Source: Curtobacterium salicis (GTDB lineage Bacteria > Actinomycetota > Actinomycetes > Actinomycetales > Microbacteriaceae). From it: a stretch of 64,000 bases of DNA. A program made the position numbers and the translations under genes. The notes below the pieces were generated by a model. The model saw only the letters and a program-made list of their open reading frames with translations. It did no database searches and had not been told where the DNA came from. Each line of letters starts with the position of its first letter. The stretch's first letter is position 1. Location: contig NZ_JAAOYO010000004.1 of the NCBI RefSeq assembly GCF_011759505.1, positions 372,001 through 436,000 of the forward strand, read 5' to 3'. Below, in pieces: positions 51,299 through 59,841 of the stretch.

Positions 51299-52195
51299 TC
51301 AGATCTCCTGGGCGAAGTTGCCCTGCAGCTTGGCGAACACACGCTGGCAGACCACCAGGGCGACGAGGCCGACGACGGCCGCGATGCCGAGGCGGAGCAG
51401 CAGGTGGGACGGGTACTGCGCGTCGTTGCCCGCGGTCCAGAACGCCCGGTGGATGCCGAGCACCGCGAGGGTGATCGGGTTGGCGGTGTACAGGTTCAGC
51501 AGCCAGGTGTTCGCGGCGTTCGAGACCATCTGCCAGCTGTAGACGATGGGGGAGCCCCACATCAGCAGCAGCACCAGGACCTCGACGAGGTACTGCATGT
51601 CGCGGAGGTACACGTTGGCCGCCGCGAGCAGGAGCGCCAGTGCCGTCGCCCAGATGAGGATCACGAGCGTGGCGGGGAAGAAGTAGAGCAGGTCCGGGCG
51701 GAGCCAGTCGAACCCGCTCTGCAGGACCGCTGCGGCCAGGAGCACGACGAGCTGCACCACGAAGTTGAACAGCGCGGCACCGACGCTCGCCAGCGGGTAG
51801 ATCTCGCGGGGCAGGTAGACCTTCTTGATCAGGCCGCCGTTCGAGACGATCGAGGCCGTCCCGGAGGCGACGATCTCGCTGAACAGCCCGTAGAGGGTCA
51901 GCCCGGAGAAGACGTAGATGGCGAACTCGGGGATGTTCCGCGACGCCCCGAGGATCTGTCCGAGGACGAAGTAGTAGATCGCGAGCTGCACCAGCGGCCG
52001 GATCAAGGTCCACGCGAAGCCGAGCGCGCTGTCCTTGTACCGCGACTTCAGGTCGCGCCGGATCAGCAGGTCGAGCAGCTGCCGGTGGGCGATGACCTCT
52101 TTGATGGAACCGAGCACCGCGGTGGCCGGACGACCGGCGGGGGCCATGCGCTCCTGACGGAGACGCTCGAACCGCTCGCTGACGATGTTGCTCAT
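51299..52195 (-). CDS. Polysaccharide ABC exporter permease (Wzm/ABC-2 type)
   Basis: Membrane permease of 298 residues with about six hydrophobic helices (60-290). LLDLLIRRDLKSRYKDSALGF precedes the first helix and is the conserved interface of ABC-2 polysaccharide and teichoic acid exporters. LIKKVYLPREIYPLASV and the W-GSPIVYSW segment are also typical. With the ATPase it moves polyprenyl-linked glycan to the outer face. ATG 52195 has GTGAGGAAC just upstream; a codon 36 bp earlier is less likely. It starts the exporter genes after the large glycosyltransferase at 52268. Confidence 0.93.
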   Translation of the reverse strand: MSNIVSERFERLRQERMAPAGRPATAVLGSIKEVIAHRQLLDLLIRRDLKSRYKDSALGFAWTLIRPLVQLAIYYFVLGQILGASRNIPEFAIYVFSGLTLYGLFSEIVASGTASIVSNGGLIKKVYLPREIYPLASVGAALFNFVVQLVVLLAAAVLQSGFDWLRPDLLYFFPATLVILIWATALALLLAAANVYLRDMQYLVEVLVLLLMWGSPIVYSWQMVSNAANTWLLNLYTANPITLAVLGIHRAFWTAGNDAQYPSHLLLRLGIAAVVGLVALVVCQRVFAKLQGNFAQEI

Positions 52196-52267
52196 GGGTT
52201 CCTCACGTTGGTGCGCTGGGGCGACGGACAACTGTACATCGGCCCTCGGGACGGGTCGCTGCGACCC

Positions 52268-54835
52268 TCAGCGCCCGTTCTTGCTCTCCCGCATGATGCG
52301 CACACGGTTCTGGACCTTGTCCCGGAGCCCCGAGACACCGTTCTGCTTGAGGTACCAGGTGGCCAGGCGCACGTCGCGGACCACGCCGTGCCGGCTGTTG
52401 GCGATCTCGTGGAACTCCATCTCGCGCGCACGGGCCGGGCTGAGCGCGACCCGCGGGCGGCTGCCCGCGGTGACCGAACCGACCGGGACGGCGGCGTCGT
52501 GCGCACGGTCCGCGGCGACCTGTGGGTCCTTGCAGAACTCGACGAGCGGTGCGAGCGCGCGCTCCCACGTGAAGTCGTCGCGGACACGGCTGACCGCGGC
52601 ACGTGCGGCGGCGGCGGCCTCGGGGTCGTACAGCATCGACTCGAGGGCGGCAGCGAGCGCGTCCACGTCGCGTTCCTTCACGGCGACGCCCATGCCCTCG
52701 GCCGCGACCAGGTCGCCGAAGCTGTCCCCGTCGGTCGTGACGATCGGCAGGTTCGCCCACATGTAGTCGAGGATCCGGGTGCGGAACGAGAACGTGGTCT
52801 CGATGTGCGCGAAGTGGGTGCTCACGCCGGCGTCGGCCTCGAGCAGGTAGTTCTGTCGGTCGTCGAGCGCGACCCACTGCTCGTTGAAGAAGACGTGCTT
52901 GCCGGTCAGGCCGAGCTGCTCGCTGATGCGCCGGGTCTCGGCGACGATCGCCATCTCCGGCACGTCCGGGTTCGGGTGCGCGACGCCGAGGAAGAACAGG
53001 CGGATGTCGTCGTGGCGTTCGGCGACCTGCGCGACCGCCCGGACGAGCGAGGGGGTGTCGAACCAGTTGTAGATCCCACCGCCCCAGATGACGACCTTGT
53101 CGTCCTCGCCGATGCCCGGTGTGACGCCCCGGATGGCCTTGCGCTCGTGCTGCGGCGGCTTCGAGTCCATGCCGAAGGGCGCGATCGCGATGAGCTTGTT
53201 GAGGTTGTCGTCCGCCAGGTAGTTGTCCGGGTTGACGCGGCCGACCGCGGCCAGCTGCCCGAGCCAGAACAGTCGCTGCCGCTCCGACGCGCAGAGGAAG
53301 AAGTCGCCGCGCTCGAGCTGGGCGTTGATGACCTCGGTCGTGCTGGTCACCTGGTTGCGCCAGCCGACGTCGCCGTTGTCGCGCGCCTGCTCGAGCTGCT
53401 CGAGGTGCATCGGGTCGTACAGGTCGACGACCATGATCTTGTTCGACTTCTGCAGGGTCGTGAAGTGGTGCAGCGCGTAGCCCTGGAAGAAGATGACGTC
53501 GGCCCACTCCTCGTGTTCCCGCATCGCACGCTCGTGCTGGAGCGGGACGCGGGTGACCTCGAAGGCGTCGGACTTCCGGTTCGCGACGTTCCAGGTGACC
53601 AGCCGGACGTCGTTGTCGGACGACAGTGCCTCGGCGATCTTCCACGCGCGCATGCCCGGGCCGGCCATCTTCTCGCCGAGGGCGTCACCCGTGATGACGA
53701 GGACCTTGGTGCGGTGCATCGGCGCCTCGATGTCGAACGCCTCGAGGATGGCGCGGTAGCCCTCCAGGAAGTAGCCGTCCTCGAAGAGCGGCTTGAACGC
53801 GTCGCCGAACAGGCGGAAGACGTCCTTGTCGCTGCGCACGCGCTGTGACTGGATCCGGCGTCGCTCCTCGGACAGGCGCGGCAGGTCGGCCACGAACTGG
53901 TCGAGCGCGAAGAAGCCGGCGACGGTCTCCTTCGAGATCGGCGTCAGGGCGTCGAACTCGTCCGGCGCCCCGGTGAAGCGGCGGATGTCGAACTCCTCCG
54001 AGTCACGGCCGCTCTTGGCGACGGCGCGACGGGCGAGGAGGGCCAGTGCGGCCGGCAGGAAGACCCCGAGGTTCTCGTCGGACAGGTTCTTGTAGAGCAG
54101 GTGCAGGGCGTTCCGCTCGAGCAGGTACATCTCGCGGTGGTCGCCGAACGACTTCATCGAGCCGTGGTGCTTGTGGAACACGACCGAGCGCGGGGCGAAC
54201 CGGACGCGGTAGCCGAGCAGGTTGAGGCGCCAGCCGAGGTCCACGTCGTCGTAGAACATGAACAGGCCCTCGTCGAAGCCGCCGACCTCGAGGAAGACGT
54301 CGCGGCGCACGAACAGTGCCGACCCGGTGCCGAACAGCAGGTCCTGCGGGGTGTCGAAGCGGCCGTCGTCGACCTCGGCGATGTGCGCCTTGTAGCCCAT
54401 GCCGAACCAGCTGAGACCGGACTCGACGAAGTCGATCGTGCGGCCCTCCCAGTCGAGGACCTTGCTCGCGACGGCGGCGACACGGGGGCTCGGGGCGAAC
54501 CCGGCGATGCCCTCCTTGACCCAGTCGACGTGCGGCTTGGCGTCGTTGTTGAGGAACGCCACCACGTCGCCCGAGGCCTCGCGCGCGCCGAGGTTGCTGC
54601 CGCCGGTGAAGCCCAGGTTCTCGGCCGAGACGATGATCCGCACGTTGGCCTGGTCGCCGAGTGCCGCACGGAGCCGGGCTTCGCTGTCGTCGCCGGAGCC
54701 GTTCTCGACGACGACGATCTCCAGACGGTCCGCCGGCCAGTCGACCTCGCTGAGCCGGGCGATGCACTCGAGGGTGTCGTCGGTGCCCCGGAAGTTGATG
54801 ACGACGACGGACACGCGGGGTGCGGAAGTGGACAT
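52268..54835 (-). CDS. Bifunctional glycosyltransferase (GT2 + GT4 domains)
   Basis: Large cytosolic protein of 855 residues. The N-terminal GT-A domain (1 to about 250) has VSVVVINFRGTDDTL, VVENGSGDDSE, FLNNDAKPH, and FMFYDDVDLGWRL, as in rhamnosyl/galactofuranosyl transferases. A helical middle region (about 260-400) follows. The C-terminal GT-B domain (about 400-760) has LGEKMAGPGMRAWKIAEAL, WGGGIYNWFDTPSL, and FRTRILDYMWANLPIVTTDGD. It may add two sugars in turn, or extend a chain. The ATG at 54835 has ACGGAGCC upstream, and a strong TATAGT -10 box lies further upstream on the same strand. Exporter genes follow 72 bp downstream. Confidence 0.88.
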   Translation of the reverse strand: MSTSAPRVSVVVINFRGTDDTLECIARLSEVDWPADRLEIVVVENGSGDDSEARLRAALGDQANVRIIVSAENLGFTGGSNLGAREASGDVVAFLNNDAKPHVDWVKEGIAGFAPSPRVAAVASKVLDWEGRTIDFVESGLSWFGMGYKAHIAEVDDGRFDTPQDLLFGTGSALFVRRDVFLEVGGFDEGLFMFYDDVDLGWRLNLLGYRVRFAPRSVVFHKHHGSMKSFGDHREMYLLERNALHLLYKNLSDENLGVFLPAALALLARRAVAKSGRDSEEFDIRRFTGAPDEFDALTPISKETVAGFFALDQFVADLPRLSEERRRIQSQRVRSDKDVFRLFGDAFKPLFEDGYFLEGYRAILEAFDIEAPMHRTKVLVITGDALGEKMAGPGMRAWKIAEALSSDNDVRLVTWNVANRKSDAFEVTRVPLQHERAMREHEEWADVIFFQGYALHHFTTLQKSNKIMVVDLYDPMHLEQLEQARDNGDVGWRNQVTSTTEVINAQLERGDFFLCASERQRLFWLGQLAAVGRVNPDNYLADDNLNKLIAIAPFGMDSKPPQHERKAIRGVTPGIGEDDKVVIWGGGIYNWFDTPSLVRAVAQVAERHDDIRLFFLGVAHPNPDVPEMAIVAETRRISEQLGLTGKHVFFNEQWVALDDRQNYLLEADAGVSTHFAHIETTFSFRTRILDYMWANLPIVTTDGDSFGDLVAAEGMGVAVKERDVDALAAALESMLYDPEAAAAARAAVSRVRDDFTWERALAPLVEFCKDPQVAADRAHDAAVPVGSVTAGSRPRVALSPARAREMEFHEIANSRHGVVRDVRLATWYLKQNGVSGLRDKVQNRVRIMRESKNGR

Positions 54836-54905
54836 GGGTGGCTCCGTACGTCGACTGGCAGGGGCACGCCGAGGGCGCACCGCGGGTACCCCGGAAGGCG
54901 GCACC

Positions 54906-54911
54906 ACTATA
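54906..54911 (-). promoter_or_regulatory. -10 box (TATAGT, - strand) for the glycosyltransferase/exporter operon
   Basis: TATAGT on the - strand lies 70 bp before the ATG at 54835 and is the closest match to TATAAT seen in the window. It probably drives the run of genes from 54835 down to 46862. Confidence 0.55.
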
Positions 54912-55004
54912 CCGAGAACCCCACGGGCCTCCCGGGGACCTGCTGGGCGTGCTCGCACGGTGCGCCGGGTCCGGCCACCGTGCGCGGACTGGGAGACTGT
55001 CGAC

Positions 55005-56048
55005 GTGGACGTCTCCGTGGTCATCGTCGACTGGCACCAGCCCGAACTCACCCGGCGGGCGCTCGAGTCCGTGCTGTCGCAGCGGGTCGACGCCGCGGTC
55101 GAGGTGGTCCTCGTCGTGAACGACGCCGACGACGCCACCGTGCGGGCGTACCGGTCCGACTTCCCGTCGATCGTGGTCGTCCCGGAACCGACCAACGCCG
55201 GGTTCGCCGGCGGGGTGGCCCGCGGCATCGACGCGTCCACGGGCGAAGTCGTCGTCCTGGTCAACAACGACGCGGTCGCGGACCACGGGTTCCTCGACCG
55301 CGGGCTCGCCGCGCTCGCCGCCGGGGGAGCGGAGACGGCTGCGGTCGCCGCGACCGCGGTGCTCGAGGGTCGGTTCGTCCGTGTCGAGTCCGGTGCGCCG
55401 CGCTCCGACGACGACCTGGTGGCGGCGGACGGGCGGCGGTGGCGTCGGGTGCCGACCGGCGGCGTGACGCTGGTCAACGGGACCGGGGTCGTCCTGGACC
55501 GCTCGGGCAACGGCCGCGACCGGGACTGGCTGCGACCGATCGACGACGCTCCGGAGGTCGCACCGCTCTTCGGTTTCTCCGGTGGCGCCGCGTTCCTCCG
55601 GCGGTCGGCGGTCGCCGCGGTCGGGGGCTTCGACGAGTCCCTCTTCATGTACTACGAGGACCTCGACCTGGCGTGGCGTCTCCGGCTCGCCGGCTACCGG
55701 ATCGGTTCCGCGCCGGACGCCGTCGTCGTGCACCGGCACGCGGCGAGCTCGGGCAGTGACTCGCCACTCGTCCGGTCCCAGAGCATGCGGAACCGGCTGG
55801 TCGTGACGGCCCGGGACGCATCCGACGCGATGGTGGCGCGGGTCCTGGCACGCACGGCCGTGCGGCTGGTCCGGGACCTCGTGCGTCCGAGCCGTGCGCA
55901 GCTGCCGCCGTCGGCCTGGTGGCGTCTCGTCCGGGAGGCTCCTGCCGCGCTCCGGCGTGCGCGTCACCTCCGGCGGCGCGACGGCTGGTCGGCAGCGGAC
56001 CGCCGCCGTGTCGAGGCGCTGTTCGACGGAGCCGACCGCTCGCGGTGA
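55005..56048 (+). CDS. Glycosyltransferase family 2 (rhamnosyltransferase-like)
   Basis: GT-A enzyme of 347 residues. SVVIVDWHQPELTRRALES, NAGFAGGVARGI, LVNNDAVADHG and the acceptor loop FMYYEDLDLAWRLRLAG are like those of WbbL-type rhamnosyltransferases, and its C-terminus is rich in arginine. It probably transfers rhamnose or a related sugar to a lipid-linked acceptor. The GTG is 9 bp after GGGAG. It is divergent from the bifunctional enzyme and precedes a secreted lysozyme-like protein. Confidence 0.86.
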   Translation: MDVSVVIVDWHQPELTRRALESVLSQRVDAAVEVVLVVNDADDATVRAYRSDFPSIVVVPEPTNAGFAGGVARGIDASTGEVVVLVNNDAVADHGFLDRGLAALAAGGAETAAVAATAVLEGRFVRVESGAPRSDDDLVAADGRRWRRVPTGGVTLVNGTGVVLDRSGNGRDRDWLRPIDDAPEVAPLFGFSGGAAFLRRSAVAAVGGFDESLFMYYEDLDLAWRLRLAGYRIGSAPDAVVVHRHAASSGSDSPLVRSQSMRNRLVVTARDASDAMVARVLARTAVRLVRDLVRPSRAQLPPSAWWRLVREAPAALRRARHLRRRDGWSAADRRRVEALFDGADRSR

Positions 56049-56151
56049 GCAGCGGGGCGGGCCCGCGCCGTGCCTCCCGGCCGGTCCGGCCCGGCGGACG
56101 CCCTCCGTTCGGGGGGCCGGACGGGGGGCTGTGTGATCGCTGTGGCGCAGG

Positions 56152-56157
56152 TAGTCT
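56152..56157 (+). promoter_or_regulatory. -10 box (TAGTCT) ahead of the secreted lysozyme-like protein
   Basis: TAGTCT in the 212-bp gap lies 103 bp before the GTG at 56261. A GGAAAGG ribosome binding site is near the start. The leader of about 95 nt showed no recognised riboswitch. Confidence 0.45.
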
Positions 56158-56260
56158 GCTGTGACGCGTGTGTTTCCGCCGCCATCAGGGGTCGGGGGAC
56201 ACAGCACCCGAACCGCGTGCCGAACCCCACCCCGTCGCCGCCCCCGGAAAGGCCTCCGAC

Positions 56261-58339
56261 GTGAAGAAGCTCGTCGCCATCATCGCCAGTGTGCTCGCCG
56301 TCGCGAGCGTGCTGGTCGGCTTCCAGATCGCCGGCCCGGCAGCCCAGCAGGAGCGTGCCAGCGCCCTGAGCGGCTCGTCGTTCCAGGCCGGCAACATCAT
56401 CTCGGACGCGAACTTCTACAACGGCACCGCGATGACCGTCGACCAGGTGCAGACGTTCCTGAACGGGCAGGTGTCCTCCTGCACCAACAGCGGCTGCCTC
56501 CGGAACGGCCGGTACTCGATGAACAGCCGCGGTGCGGACGCCATGTGCAGTGCCGTGACCGGAGGGTCCTCGCTGTCCGCCGCGCAGATCCTGACCCGGG
56601 TCGGCGCCGCCTGCGGGATCAGCCCGAAGGTCATGCTCGTCACGCTCCAGAAGGAGCAGGGACTCGTGACCTCGCGCGGGCCGTCCGCCGCCGTGCTCGA
56701 GCGGGCGATGGGGTACGCGTGCCCCGACAACGTCGGCGGCCACTGCGACCCGGCCTACGCCGGCGTGGGCAACCAGGTGTACTGGTCCGCATGGCAGTGG
56801 AAGCGCTACGGCAACCCGGCCGGCACGAGCAACTACTTCACCTGGTTCAACCCGGGCGGCGACCGCGCGATCCAGTACAACGTCCCGACCTCCTGCGGCA
56901 CGAAGTCCGTCGCGGTGCAGAACAAGGCCACCGCCGCGCTGTACTACTACACGCCGTACACCCCGAACACGGCCGCGCTGGGCAACCTCTACGGCACCGG
57001 TGACGGCTGCTCGGCCTACGGCAACCGGAACTTCTGGCGGATGTACACCGACTGGTTCGGGTCCACCACCTCGGCGCCGACCACGGCCAAGGGCAACCTC
57101 GACGGCGTGACCGCGTCCTGGAACACCGTCAGCGTCAACGGATGGGCGCTCGACACCCGGACGAAGTCGAGCACCAAGGTCGTCGTCACCGTCGGGTCGA
57201 CCACACGGACGATCGCCGCGAACGCGAACCGGTCCGACATCGCCTCCGCGTACGGGCTCGGCGCCGCGCACGGGTTCAGCGCCACGATCGCCGCCCCGCC
57301 CGGCTCGCAGCAGGTCTGCGTCACGGCGAAGGCGGCCACGGGATCGACGAGCGCGTCCCTCGGGTGCAAGACCGTCACCGTCCTCGACGGCTCGCCGACC
57401 GGCTCCCTCGACTCCGTCGTCGCGAACAAGGGCGGCACCGTGACCCTCACCGGCTGGGCCGTCGACCCCGAGGCGAAGGGCGCCATCGGCGCCCGGGTCT
57501 ACCGGGACGGGCAGTACGTCACCCGGGTGAGCGCTGGCGTGTCCCGCGCGGACGTCGCATCGGCCTACCCGGCGCTCGGCGGCAAGCACGGCTTCGCCAC
57601 CACGATCCCGACCACCGTCGGGGCGCACAGCTACTGCGTCACCGGCGTCAACGTCAAGGCCGGCGCCGACCGGCAGGTCGGGTCCTGCCGCAGCGTGACC
57701 TCGCCCGGCAGCACCCCGATCGGCAAGATCACGAGCATCCCGACGACGTCGAGCTCCATCCGCGTCGCGGGCTGGGCACTCGACGGTGACGCCACCGGGC
57801 CGATCACCGTCCGGGTCAGCATCGACGGCGTGGAGCACGGCATCCGCGCGGACCGCACCCGACAGGACGTCGGCAAGACGTACCCGGCGTGGGGGACCGC
57901 GCACGGGTTCTCCGGCACGTGGCTCGCGAGCATCGGGACCCACCGGGTGTGCGTGACCGCGAACGGCGTCGGCGCCGGACCCGCCAGGGCCTCGATCGGC
58001 TGCAAGCAGGTGACCGTCCGGAACACGCTGCCGGTCGGCAGTCTCGACACCGTCACGGGCGGCACGGGCACGGTCACGGCCGCCGGCTGGGCGCTCGACA
58101 CCGACACGAAGGCGGCCCCGGTGTCCGTGGACGTCTACGTCGACGGGGTGGGCAAGCGTGTGCTCGCCCGCGCCGTCCGGTACGACGTCGACGCCGCGTA
58201 CCCGGGCGCCGGCGCCCAGCACGGCTGGACGCTGAAGGTCGCGGCGAAGAAGGGGGCACGCTCGGTGTGCGCCTACGCGATCGACTCGCAGGGCGGCCCG
58301 AACGCCACCCTCGGGTGCCGCACCGTCACCGTCCGCTGA
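56261..58339 (+). CDS. Secreted lysozyme-like protein with four C-terminal repeat modules
   Basis: Secreted protein of 692 residues. A signal peptide (1 to about 35) precedes a domain (about 40-265) with MTVDQVQTFLNGQ, six or more cysteines, MLVTLQKEQGLVTS (a Glu in a lysozyme-like helix), and NFWRMYTDWFG at its end. This looks like a peptidoglycan-acting fold, but the family assignment is tentative. The remaining 425 residues are four modules of about 100 residues each, with GWAxD, R-x-D-V, Y, HGF, VCV and GC positions, the same as in the GH6 glucanase at 29012. The modules may bind wall glycan. GTG with GGAAAGG upstream is favoured over a longer in-frame start. Confidence 0.8.
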   Translation: MKKLVAIIASVLAVASVLVGFQIAGPAAQQERASALSGSSFQAGNIISDANFYNGTAMTVDQVQTFLNGQVSSCTNSGCLRNGRYSMNSRGADAMCSAVTGGSSLSAAQILTRVGAACGISPKVMLVTLQKEQGLVTSRGPSAAVLERAMGYACPDNVGGHCDPAYAGVGNQVYWSAWQWKRYGNPAGTSNYFTWFNPGGDRAIQYNVPTSCGTKSVAVQNKATAALYYYTPYTPNTAALGNLYGTGDGCSAYGNRNFWRMYTDWFGSTTSAPTTAKGNLDGVTASWNTVSVNGWALDTRTKSSTKVVVTVGSTTRTIAANANRSDIASAYGLGAAHGFSATIAAPPGSQQVCVTAKAATGSTSASLGCKTVTVLDGSPTGSLDSVVANKGGTVTLTGWAVDPEAKGAIGARVYRDGQYVTRVSAGVSRADVASAYPALGGKHGFATTIPTTVGAHSYCVTGVNVKAGADRQVGSCRSVTSPGSTPIGKITSIPTTSSSIRVAGWALDGDATGPITVRVSIDGVEHGIRADRTRQDVGKTYPAWGTAHGFSGTWLASIGTHRVCVTANGVGAGPARASIGCKQVTVRNTLPVGSLDTVTGGTGTVTAAGWALDTDTKAAPVSVDVYVDGVGKRVLARAVRYDVDAAYPGAGAQHGWTLKVAAKKGARSVCAYAIDSQGGPNATLGCRTVTVR

Positions 58340-58344
58340 CCCGG

Positions 58345-58374
58345 GGCTGTGGGAGCCCGAGGACACCCACAGCC
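58345..58374 (+). terminator. 9-bp hairpin after the lysozyme-like gene
   Basis: GGCTGTGGG (58345-58353) pairs exactly with CCCACAGCC (58366-58374) with a 12-nt loop, 6 bp after the stop. Confidence 0.55.
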
Positions 58375-58416
58375 GCGCTCCACGGTCGGGCACGACCGCT
58401 GTGAGAGGATCGTCCG

Positions 58417-59811
58417 GTGCTCGAGACAAGACCGCCAGCGCGGGACCCGGCGGACACCGCCCCAGGCGCGGCAGTCGTCCCTGACCGACGGCAGCGCCTC
58501 CTCGCGGTCGCGGTCCCGGTGCTCGTCTGGATCGTCGTCAGCGCGGCGGGTTGGTTCCGGCTGACCCCCCAGGTCCGCAACACCGTGTGGGCCGAGGACG
58601 GCAAGGTCTTCCTCGAGGAGCAGTTCGACCTCGGCGTCGTCGGGGCGCTGTTCCACGACTACGCCGGGTACCTGCACGTGGTGCCGCGCATCGTGGTCGC
58701 GATCGCCTCGCACGTCGCCCCGATCGACCGGTTCGCGGTCACGGTGTCGATCCTCTGCGTGCTGCTGACCGGCGCGGTCGGTGCCGCCGTGTACGTGCTC
58801 ACAGCCGGCGTCGTCCGGTCCGTCGTGGCCCGGGTGCTGCTCGCGTTCGTGCCCGCGCTCGTGCCGCTCGGCCCCATGGAGATCCAGGCCAACGTCGCGA
58901 ACCTGCACTGGTTCCTGATGTTCCTCGTGCCGTTCGCGCTGCTGACCCCGGTCCGGGGCTGGACCAAGGGGATCCTGCTCGGTGTCGCGACACTGCTCGC
59001 CGGCCTGACCGAGATCCAGGTCGTCGCGTTCTTCCCCCTCTTCCTGCTCGGACTCCGGAACCGGCACCGCTGGCCGGTCATCGCCGGCACGTTCCTGGGC
59101 GGTGCGGCGCAGGTGGTGACCACCCTGCTCCACCCGCGCGCGCCGTCCTCGGTCCCGCACGACTCGATCGCGGACATGGTCCTCGGGTACGTCGTGCAGC
59201 CCGTCGCCGGGTCCGTCACCTGGAGCATGCCGACGGTCGGACGGCTCATCGCCGAGCACGGCCTCGCCGTCGTGCTCGTCCCGTTCGCGGTCGCCCTGGT
59301 CGTCGTCCTGGTGGGCTTCTGGTTCGGCGTCGCCCGGCAGCGGTGGCTCCTCGCCTCGATGCTCTGGGGTTCCGCCGCGGTGTGGTTCGGTGCGGTGTGG
59401 TTCAACCCGAACGAGATGCTGGCGTTCGCCCACTTCGACGACGGCAAGTGGGTCGGGATGTGGACGTTCCGCTACACGGCGGCCGCGTCGATGTACATCG
59501 TCGCGGCGTTCGTCGTGGTCGTCGACGTGGCTCTGCTGCGTGCCCGGACGACCACGTCCCGCCGCGCACGGACCGTCGCCGTCGTCGCGGGGGCCGTCCT
59601 CGCGCTGGCGGTCGTGACGACCTTCGTGGCGAACTACCAGATGGACAAGGCGAACCGCCAAGGGGGCCCGTTCTGGGACCAGCAGGTGGACTCCTCGGAG
59701 TCGACCTGCTCGCGCGAACCCACCGGCAACGCCACCGTGCAGATCGCACCGGGTCCGCAGTGGGCCACCACCGTGCCCTGCCTCCTGATCGACCGGAACG
59801 CTTCGCGCTGA
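58417..59811 (+). CDS. Polytopic membrane protein, GT-C-like, copy 1
   Basis: Membrane protein of 464 residues with about 11 hydrophobic helices. The first outside loop has VWAEDGKVFLEEQF, an acidic ED motif, and HDYAGYLHVVPR, both also found in the protein at 62054 (AEDAGLFLRER, HPYAGYLHLGPR), so the two are paralogues. The layout is that of GT-C glycosyltransferases that use polyprenyl-phosphate sugars. The mannose synthase follows 30 bp downstream and may provide the donor. It ends with a cysteine-containing tail (ESTCSREP). Exact function unknown. Confidence 0.75.
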   Translation: MLETRPPARDPADTAPGAAVVPDRRQRLLAVAVPVLVWIVVSAAGWFRLTPQVRNTVWAEDGKVFLEEQFDLGVVGALFHDYAGYLHVVPRIVVAIASHVAPIDRFAVTVSILCVLLTGAVGAAVYVLTAGVVRSVVARVLLAFVPALVPLGPMEIQANVANLHWFLMFLVPFALLTPVRGWTKGILLGVATLLAGLTEIQVVAFFPLFLLGLRNRHRWPVIAGTFLGGAAQVVTTLLHPRAPSSVPHDSIADMVLGYVVQPVAGSVTWSMPTVGRLIAEHGLAVVLVPFAVALVVVLVGFWFGVARQRWLLASMLWGSAAVWFGAVWFNPNEMLAFAHFDDGKWVGMWTFRYTAAASMYIVAAFVVVVDVALLRARTTTSRRARTVAVVAGAVLALAVVTTFVANYQMDKANRQGGPFWDQQVDSSESTCSREPTGNATVQIAPGPQWATTVPCLLIDRNASR

Positions 59812-59841
59812 CCGCGCACGACCGCAGAACCTGAGAGAGAC

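Noticed and set aside
50963..53848. 961-codon + strand open frame opposite the exporter and bifunctional glycosyltransferase
   Set aside because: Shadow of three strongly supported - strand genes; composition is Val/Asp/Arg-biased without motifs.
56158..56260. Possible riboswitch (such as a c-di-AMP type) in the leader of the secreted lysozyme-like gene
   Set aside because: Wall hydrolase genes in actinobacteria can have such leaders, but the conserved sequence blocks I would expect were not found.
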